In this document: one piece after another, positions 57,890 to 64,000 of the stretch
Layout of the letters: each line of letters starts with the position of its first letter
Position numbering within the stretch: the first letter of the stretch is position 1
Origin: Cristatella mucedo
Taxonomy: Eukaryota > Bryozoa > Phylactolaemata > Cristatellidae
Direction of reading: 5' to 3'
Assembly: GCA_009760855.2 (NCBI GenBank)
Contig: WPIO01000053.1
Span: forward strand, 2,311,501-2,375,500
Length of the DNA stretch: 64,000 nt
Notes under the pieces: model-generated
The model's database searches: none
Told to the model about the DNA's origin: nothing
Seen by the model: the letters and a program-made list of their open reading frames with translations, nothing else
Position numbers and translations under genes: made by a program

Positions 57890-58041
57890 TGCCATTCATG
57901 TGTTCATTTGTTTTTCAAGCATGATTTTACTTACTATTCTATTGCGTATCACTTTGCAGCAAATGTAAAGTGCCTAGAAAGAGATTAAGTTCTCTGAGGG
58001 CGCTTTATCAAGTGCAATATTATTATTATTATTATTATTAT
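57890..58041 (+). mobile_element. L2-B 3' tail (B16)
   Basis: Plus strand. TTGTTTTTCAAGCATGATTT, GTATCACTTTGCAGC, the hairpin (AAAGTGCC / GGCGCTTT, 57966-58005) and (ATT)n. Same subtype as 58560-59155. Confidence 0.9.
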
Positions 58042-58559
58042 GTGATTTGTAGGTTACATAGAGAAAATGCTTCGAGCAGCAGGGCACAACTACCGGTTCG
58101 ACTTGCTGGCGCTTGACTATTAGCTTGTAGCCAGCTTAGGCCCCGAAGCCAATGCCAGTGTATGGCGAAAGCTGGGGGTGGGCTCTAATTGTCTTGTGCA
58201 TTGGTCTAGCTTGCTGATGAGACTGGGTGTGGAGGACAGATCTGCAGTATTTATCAGCTTGGCAATCTATCTATGCGTTGTGCTGAGCATTTTTGCTTGC
58301 TTTGGCATTCTGCAGTCAGTCTTGCTCACTCTACATTTGATTTGCACTTTTCAATGGTGGCTGATTATTTCCCTGTGGATCTTGGGTTCTATAACCTACC
58401 TCGGACCATTCGTGCACCATAGTGGCCACAAGTTTTGCCGAACGCCCGTAGCTATAGCCACCAGGCCGATTACTGCTGTAGCGGTTTTGAAATCTACCAT
58501 TAGGTTCAAAAGAGTGAAATTGTTACCACAATAGACACTGGTGCTTAGGAGTCAGTGGC
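58042..58559. other. unassigned; hydrophobic open frame of unknown meaning
   Basis: Plus-strand frame 58178-58534 encodes a strongly hydrophobic stretch, but is 118 codons, within chance range, with no recognisable family. Confidence 0.3.
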
Positions 58560-59120
58560 AGAGCTTTACTTCTCGCCGACCTGCACTGGTTACCAGTCAA
58601 GCAACGTATTGACTTCAAGGTTTTGTCGCTCACTTTTAGGTCTCTTCATTCTATGGCTCCAGCCTATCTTTCAGATATACTACCCCATCAGGCAAAGCAT
58701 CGTACCACTCGCTTTTCGGAATCCAACAGTCTAGAAATACCTCGTACAAACCTTAAATCCTTTGGAGACCGTGCATTTAGCTCGTATGCTCCCACAGCCT
58801 GGAACTCCCTCCCGACCTGCATCAGAACATCCCCTGACCTGACCACATTTAAAAGAAACTTAAAAACATACCTATTTAGGACAGCATTTAGTGGGTCCTT
58901 GTGATTCGTCCTCGATGTGCTTATGCGTGCTGACACTGTTCATGCTGCCACTAACCACATTTGCATGCTGACCCAGTGCATGTAACCCCTAACCATGTTA
59001 TTCATTTTGTTTGTTTTTCAAGCATGATTTTACTTACTATTCTATTTCGTATCACTTTGCAGCAAATGTAAAGCGCCTAGAAAGAGATTAAGTTCTCTGA
59101 GGGCGCTTTATCAAGTGCAA

Positions 59121-59154
<34 letters not shown>

Positions 59155-59155
59155 T
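58560..59155 (+). mobile_element. L2-B LINE 3' end (B17)
   Basis: Plus strand, about 600 bp. A 93-codon open stretch (58623-58904) encodes FRSLHSMAPAYLSDILPHQA, LKSFGDRAFSSYAP, WNSLPTCIRTSPDLTTFKR and FRTAFSGSL, then the stop, the 3' UTR and the canonical hairpin: AAAGCGCC 59070-59077, GGCGCTTT 59102-59109, inner AGAGA/TCTCT. Ends in about eleven ATT units. Best reference for the L2-B 3' end here. Confidence 0.95.
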
Positions 59156-59567
59156 GCTACTGCTGCCATGCTGCCCGTGTTCGTTGAGCCTTAGCCTTGC
59201 TGTTCGATCACTGTTGATCGTGCCGGTGCTAAGCTCGTGTGTTTTGGCATGGACTCGAGAGAGGGTCTAAAATGGGCTTCAGGCATTCCATTTTCCGGAC
59301 CAATCGTCCTTCCTGGTAGAAGCCCGGGGGGTGTCCTCGGTGGCGCTTTGTTGTTCCTACCAGTGACATTCTCCAAATTTTCCATACGACAGCTGTTACA
59401 CTCATAGGCAGCTTCCGAGTGGCCTCTCGGCTGCTAACCTTCACGTGATGGTAAGACCACAGCTAGCCCCTCACAAAATCCGTAAATCCGTAAGCAGCCT
59501 CACTTAGCCCGAGCTGCTTCAACTGCAAACACGTGTCAATACTGCCTGCCGGCTTCGGCCAAGGTCA

Positions 59568-59748
59568 CCAGTACCGTGATGGCACACCAGGTAAGGTGGT
59601 TGCTTTTCACGACCTCGGTCCCGAGGTCGTGGGCTCGAATCATACTGTGGGTGATCTTTTATTGTCACTGTAAGCGGTGGTGATTGCCTTTAAGGTTCAT
59701 CTGCAGCTATACAAAAAGAGGCTGGTAAATCAGCCGGTATTAGGTATC
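59568..59748 (+). mobile_element. SINE-A, full length
   Basis: Plus strand. A box TGGCACACCAGG (59580-59591), perfect hairpin CACGACCTCGG (59608-59618) / CCGAGGTCGTG (59621-59631), B box GGCTCGAATCA, body through AAGCGGTGGTGATTGCC, CAGCTATACAAAAAGAGGC and GTAAATCAGCCGG. Confidence 0.9.
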
Positions 59749-60395
59749 AGTCCAATGTACCCAGTGTGCTAGCACATCAAGAAGATGTCACACCTTCTAC
59801 AAGGCGAATAACGTCTGCAAATGATGAACATGAGTGAGTGTGGCCATATCAAAGGTAGTAACATAGTACACATTTGCTAGGCTAGCAGATTTGTCTAGTC
59901 AATATTATCGTGTTGCACGTCAATGAGTGCACGTATGAATGCCTCCAGCCTAGCCACTAAAATTTGGAACCACAACCAGCCATCGAAAATTGCATTATCA
60001 GGATGCAATGGGGGCATCTACAACTAAGCCCTGCCCTCTTCCGGGTTTATCTGGTCTAGCGCTCAAAAGTCCACCTGAGCAACAATACGTTACTGCCCGA
60101 AGCACTGCTTCTTAATAGTCTATGAAAGAAAACACATGTTTTAGTATTTACAAAAAAAATAACTAGTTCTAGCTGTTACCAGCGGAGATAGATTTATCGT
60201 ACTCCCAGGAAGTGCTCGTGTGTGTGTCGAAAAGATTTTCCGAGGTATCTGCGTGCGATGTGGCTATCTTAACAAGGTCTAGTAAAAAGAACTCATCTGC
60301 TTAAGACCCTATACCATCATCTCTGTGGTCTTCACTGGCAGATCAACTTAGCCCTGCCATTACCGACATTTGTTATGCTTCTTTGGAAAAGGGGT
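59749..60395. other. unassigned, no gene recognised
   Basis: Nothing recognised. Confidence 0.4.
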
Positions 60396-60482
60396 CGTAA
60401 TAATAATAATAATAATAATAATTCACTTGATAAAGCGCCCTCAGAGAACTCAATCTCTCTCTAGGCGCTTTACATTTGCTGT
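60396..60482 (-). mobile_element. L2-B 3' tail (B18), minimal
   Basis: (TAA)n, the inverse hairpin (60433-60473) and GCTTTACATTTGCTG only. Directly abuts the plus-strand L2-A copy. Confidence 0.85.
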
Positions 60483-61680
60483 ACTCGAGTCTTTCAAATC
60501 GGCAATCGTTAGACCGATGCCTAAAAAGCCTGGATTAGATACATAGATCCTTGCAAACTATCGCCCAGTTTCCATTCTTCCTTTTTTGTTAGACTTGAAA
60601 AAATTGCAGCTAAGCAGCTGGTAGCATGTATTGAAAAGAATGAAATGTCAGAAACATTTCAATCGGGGTTCAAGAGGCAGCACTCCACTGAAACTGCTCT
60701 CCTCCGTGTTAACGATGACATTCTATGCAGCAGCAATGATAGAAATGTCACTGCCGTAGCTCTGCTAGAACTATCAGCTGCCTTCGATACCATTGACCAA
60801 GATGCCATACTTGAACGATTGAGAACAACGATCGGTCTGGCAGACGAGACACTAGCATGGTTTAAATCGTACTTGTCTGATCGTGCTCAATCCGTGTTGT
60901 GTAGGGCTCAGGTCTCACCCATGAGACCAGTCACCTGTTGAGTCCCTCAAGAGTCCGACCTTGGTCCCTTGCTGTTCTCCATTTATACTCAACCTCTGGG
61001 AGAAGTGAATAGGGCCCACGGAATATGATATAACTTTTATGCTGACGATGCTCAGCTGTATTTGTCATTCAAACCGTTGGAATCTACTGCAGCAACTGAT
61101 AAACTGAATGCTTGCCTTGCCGACATTCGATCCTTGATATCGGAAAATTTCTTGAAACTAAATGACGATAAAACTGAACTACTGCTCACAGGGCACCCTA
61201 AGTGTGTAGTTGTATTAGACGGGTTTTTCCTTTTAATAGGTTATGCTGCTCTGCGATCATCACCATGTGCTCGAACTTGAGGTGCAGAGGTGGTTTGTTT
61301 CAGCAGTTAAGGTGCTCGCCCCGACTAAGGTCGTGGGCTCGAGCCCTGAGGCATATGTGAAGTGCCTGAATAGAGATTAAGTTCTCCTGGGGTGCTATAC
61401 AAATGCAATATATATCTATATATTTATATAATTATATATAGGTGTCGTTTTTTAAAGCTGCCTAAATTTTAAAAGCTTCATTCAGAAGACTGCTTCTACA
61501 GCTTGCCATCACGTCCGATCCCTATCACAGATACGGAGCTGTCTTCCACGGTGGGTTGCAAAAATTTAACTAGCTCCTTAGTTCTGTCTCGGCTTGATTG
61601 TTGTAATTTATTTTTGGCTGGACTACCAAAAAAAGCAACTAGGCCACTACAAATGGCTATGAATAGGGCTGCAAAACTAT
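60483..61680 (+). mobile_element. L2-A LINE carrying two SINE-B insertions
   Basis: Plus strand. Starts FKSAIVRPMPKKPGLD then LANYRPVSILPFF, KQLVACIEKNEMSETFQSGF, HSTETALLRVNDDIL, LELSAAFDTID, a changed motif B (a stop and PQESDLGPLLF), and FYADDAQLYLSFK. It is split by a SINE-B at 61288-61438, resumes at LGVV and LNFKSFI, and continues to LDCCNLFLAGLPKKATRPLQ, ending at a second SINE-B. The in-frame stop at the motif B position (60939-60941) and a stop for Trp or Gly near 61025 inactivate it. Confidence 0.9.
61288..61438 (+). mobile_element. SINE-B inserted in L2-A
   Basis: Plus strand. CAGAGGTGGTTTGTTTCAGC, AGTTAAGGTGCTCGCCCCG, B box GGGCTCGAGCCC, CATATGTGAAGTGCC, hairpin right arm GGGGTGCTATAC and an AT-rich tail. 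AGGTG lies at both junctions (TTGAGGTG before, ATAGGTG after) as a probable target-site duplication, in the codons for NLGVV of the host LINE. Confidence 0.9.
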
Positions 61681-61832
61681 TTGCCGAGCTGGTTTGATCC
61701 AGTGGTTAAGGTACTCATCCCGACCAAGGTGTGGCTGAGGTCGTAGGCTCGAGCCCCGAGGCATATGTGAAGCGCCTGAATAGAGATTAAGTTCTTGTGG
61801 GGCGCTATATAAATGAATATTTTTTATATTTG
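61681..61832 (+). mobile_element. SINE-B, full length, short subtype
   Basis: Plus strand. TTGCCGAGCTGG, A-box region TGGTTTGATCCAGTGG (61690-61705), CCGACCAAGGTGTGGCTG, B box GGCTCGAGCCC (61746-61756), AGCGCC (61771-61776), GGCGCT (61801-61806) and the AAATGAATATTTTTTATATT tail. Good reference copy. Confidence 0.9.
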
Positions 61833-61857
61833 GGTCACGGAACGATTGATTTGCAAT

Positions 61858-63417
61858 GTATCTCCATCTGTAACCCCACAAAGCCATAAAGACTGTGTGG
61901 GTGTTACGCAGGAGAGTTTTGTATAGCGCACTCACAGCCTAAGCGGCTTTCGGTACGCATTCGGTAGCCAACAGACTTCGTCTCACGCAACAAAGAGAAA
62001 GTTGGAAGCATAGCAGAGTCAGGAGAGCATACGAGGTAGTGAGTAGCATAGAAGTAGCAGTTCAGGACCGCTGAAAAAGATGTGCCATAGTCGGCAGTTG
62101 GAGAGTAGATGTCGTTGCGTAAGAATTGTGGAAGCGAGTTCCACAGTCTAGGACCTGCAGAGCTACAGCTTCTGTCGCCAACGGTCTTTAGGCGGAGGAA
62201 TGGAACAGCTAATTTATTGTCCACACAGGACCTGAGGGCGCGAACAGGCTGAAACTGATGCAGCAGTTCAGCTAGGTACGAAGGAGCCAAGCCGTGGCCG
62301 GCCTTGACATATTAATTATGTTGGTTATGCATGGCAGCAGGAGATCAATGCAACTTGAAATCTGAGCAGGACAGTGGGAATATAGTCCAAAGGACTTGCT
62401 TTCTTTTTTTATTAGGATATTAACTTCAGGACGAGATCACTAGTGACCTGCTTGAATCTAGACATTGGTGTGCTGCGAGGAATCGACGGACAGCATTCTA
62501 GGGGGGATGCTGCCATTGCAGAGGTAGTCTCCTTGATCTTTTCTACCTTCTGGACAAAGACTTTAGAGAAGCTATCAGCTAGATCATCACAGGGATCATC
62601 AGTTAAGGAGCTAACCTGGGAGCGGTTGAGGATATCGTTCTTCGTCAACATATGCATTTTTTTAATGTGCATTTGTGATTCAACAATATTTTTTACAGAA
62701 GCTAGACTTGGCTTTGCTATGATCGATTAGAACGACCTACAGTAGTCCTCGTAGTAGTGCCTGTCGATTAACAGTCAGTCCTGATCTTTTGCATGCTTTT
62801 TCAAGCTTGCGATTAGTAGACTTAGCTTTAATGTCTGTGGTAAACTATAGGCCATCTGGGCGAGGGTGCACAGTGTGCTTAGTCAGAGGTAAAAACTTGT
62901 CGAGCGTGTCATCTAGTGTCGTGTTGTAGCTATCTACCAATGATGACAGATCGGAAGGGGGACTTACAGCAGAGGCGAGGCAGATATTCTAGCAGGGACA
63001 GCATCGATGTCAAGGGTCTTTAGGTTTTGAGATTCACATGTGATTTTAGAGGAGGAGGGCACACATTGTAGACTGAATGAGATCTGCATGTGGTCTGATA
63101 AGCAGGATTTGGTAATAATTGATGACAAATTGCAGTTGTATGAGAAAATTTGGTCGAGTGTGTGACCCTTGATGTGAGTAGGGCCATGCACATGAGCCAC
63201 AAGAGACAATTAATCAGTCAATGCATGAAATTCAGTGCTGAAGGCATCAGATAAGTTATCAAAGTGAATATTTAAATGACCCATAACGAGGAAGGATCGA
63301 TTTCTTGCACACAGAATCGAAATGAGATCGGAGAAATCTGATATAAAGGAAGATTTGGTACCTGGTGGGCGATAGACTACTGCCACCACCGGTAGCTTGT
63401 TTTCGGGTGAAATCAAG
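61858..63417 (-). mobile_element. L2-A LINE with endonuclease but deleted RT core
   Basis: Minus strand. The 3' end (61858-62306: 3' UTR back to GLAPSYLAELLHQFQP) is joined to the 5' half (62307-63417), so most of the RT domain is missing. The 5' half ends in a LLPCITNIINMS-like segment that normally precedes the RT core. This is the only copy in the window that retains the endonuclease and linker, so it defines the upstream structure of the family. Confidence 0.9.
62307..63417 (-). pseudogene. L2-A AP-endonuclease domain and linker, decayed
   Basis: In sense: PVVAVVYRPPGTKSSFI and FSDLISIL, then FLVMGHLNIHFDN (the catalytic GDFN motif with Asp changed to His), an in-frame TAA after FHALTD, then HVHGPTHIKGHTLDQIFS and SDHMQISF (the SDH motif retained). 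The linker follows: SLVDSYNTTLDDTLDKFLPL, KSTNRKLEKACKRSGLTVN and LADSFSKVFVQKVEKIKE. The family's endonuclease nicks the target DNA; this copy has a lost catalytic Asp plus several stops, so it is inactive. Begins inside the domain at the junction near 63417. Confidence 0.85.
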
Positions 63418-63885
<468 letters not shown>

Positions 63886-64000
63886 TTTACCCTGTTATTT
63901 TTAGGGCGTGAATTTCTTTGTGTCCAGGTAATTCCAAATACCCCCTTGAACCTACTGAACTCATTTATAACAACACTATTACTTTCATAGAAAAAGCAGA

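Overview
This window looks like non-coding, repeat-dense nuclear DNA of an animal, most likely an invertebrate. The dominant coding signal is non-LTR retrotransposons of the L2/CR1 type: AP-endonuclease plus reverse transcriptase, motifs HSTETALL, SAAFDTIDH, GVPQGSVLGP, YADDTQLYL and LWNSLP. Around them are tRNA-derived SINEs, DNA-transposon relics, one probable solo LTR and long dinucleotide microsatellites. There are no operons, Shine-Dalgarno sites or dense ORFs. I could not name the species, and I could not identify a single host protein-coding gene with confidence. Family names used here (L2-A, L2-B, SINE-A, SINE-B) are local labels.

Two LINE families account for much of the recognisable sequence. 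L2-A ends in a 3' UTR finishing near GGAGTTACAGACGGAGATACAT. Its best copy is 43501-45060 (minus), with others at 252-1716, 37613-38690, 60483-61680 and 61858-63675. L2-B ends in a conserved hairpin (AAAGCGCC ... GGCGCTTT) followed by (ATT)n. It has some 18 copies, nearly all 5'-truncated; the longest is 33431-34941. All copies carry stops, frameshifts or truncations.

Two tRNA-derived SINE families are present. SINE-B ends in the same hairpin as L2-B (AGCGCC, AGAGA, TCTCT, GGCGCT), which strongly suggests L2-B machinery mobilised it. SINE-A has an unusual 11-bp perfect hairpin between its pol III A and B boxes.

DNA transposons are represented by a BED-finger hAT-type transposase scrap at the left edge (1-250), a ~930-bp element with hAT-like terminal inverted repeats (24109-25036), and a decayed pogo/Tigger-like transposase (32777-33430 plus 34942-35038). 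The pogo copy is split by an L2-B insertion and followed by a SINE-A. A GC-rich fold-back element (6489-7188) encloses AT-rich cruciform sequences and eight CCCTAAA motifs. A ~205-bp direct repeat pair (30825/31743) and a degenerate four-unit ~200-bp tandem array (50225-50975) are not explained by the families above.

Two CpG-rich blocks (3650-5260 and 51450-53040), each with a good 5' splice-site sequence, are the most promising places for host promoters or first exons. The nested insertions give a relative history: L2-A inserted into L2-B twice, L2-B into SINE-A, L2-B into pogo, an LTR into L2-B, and SINE-B into L2-A.
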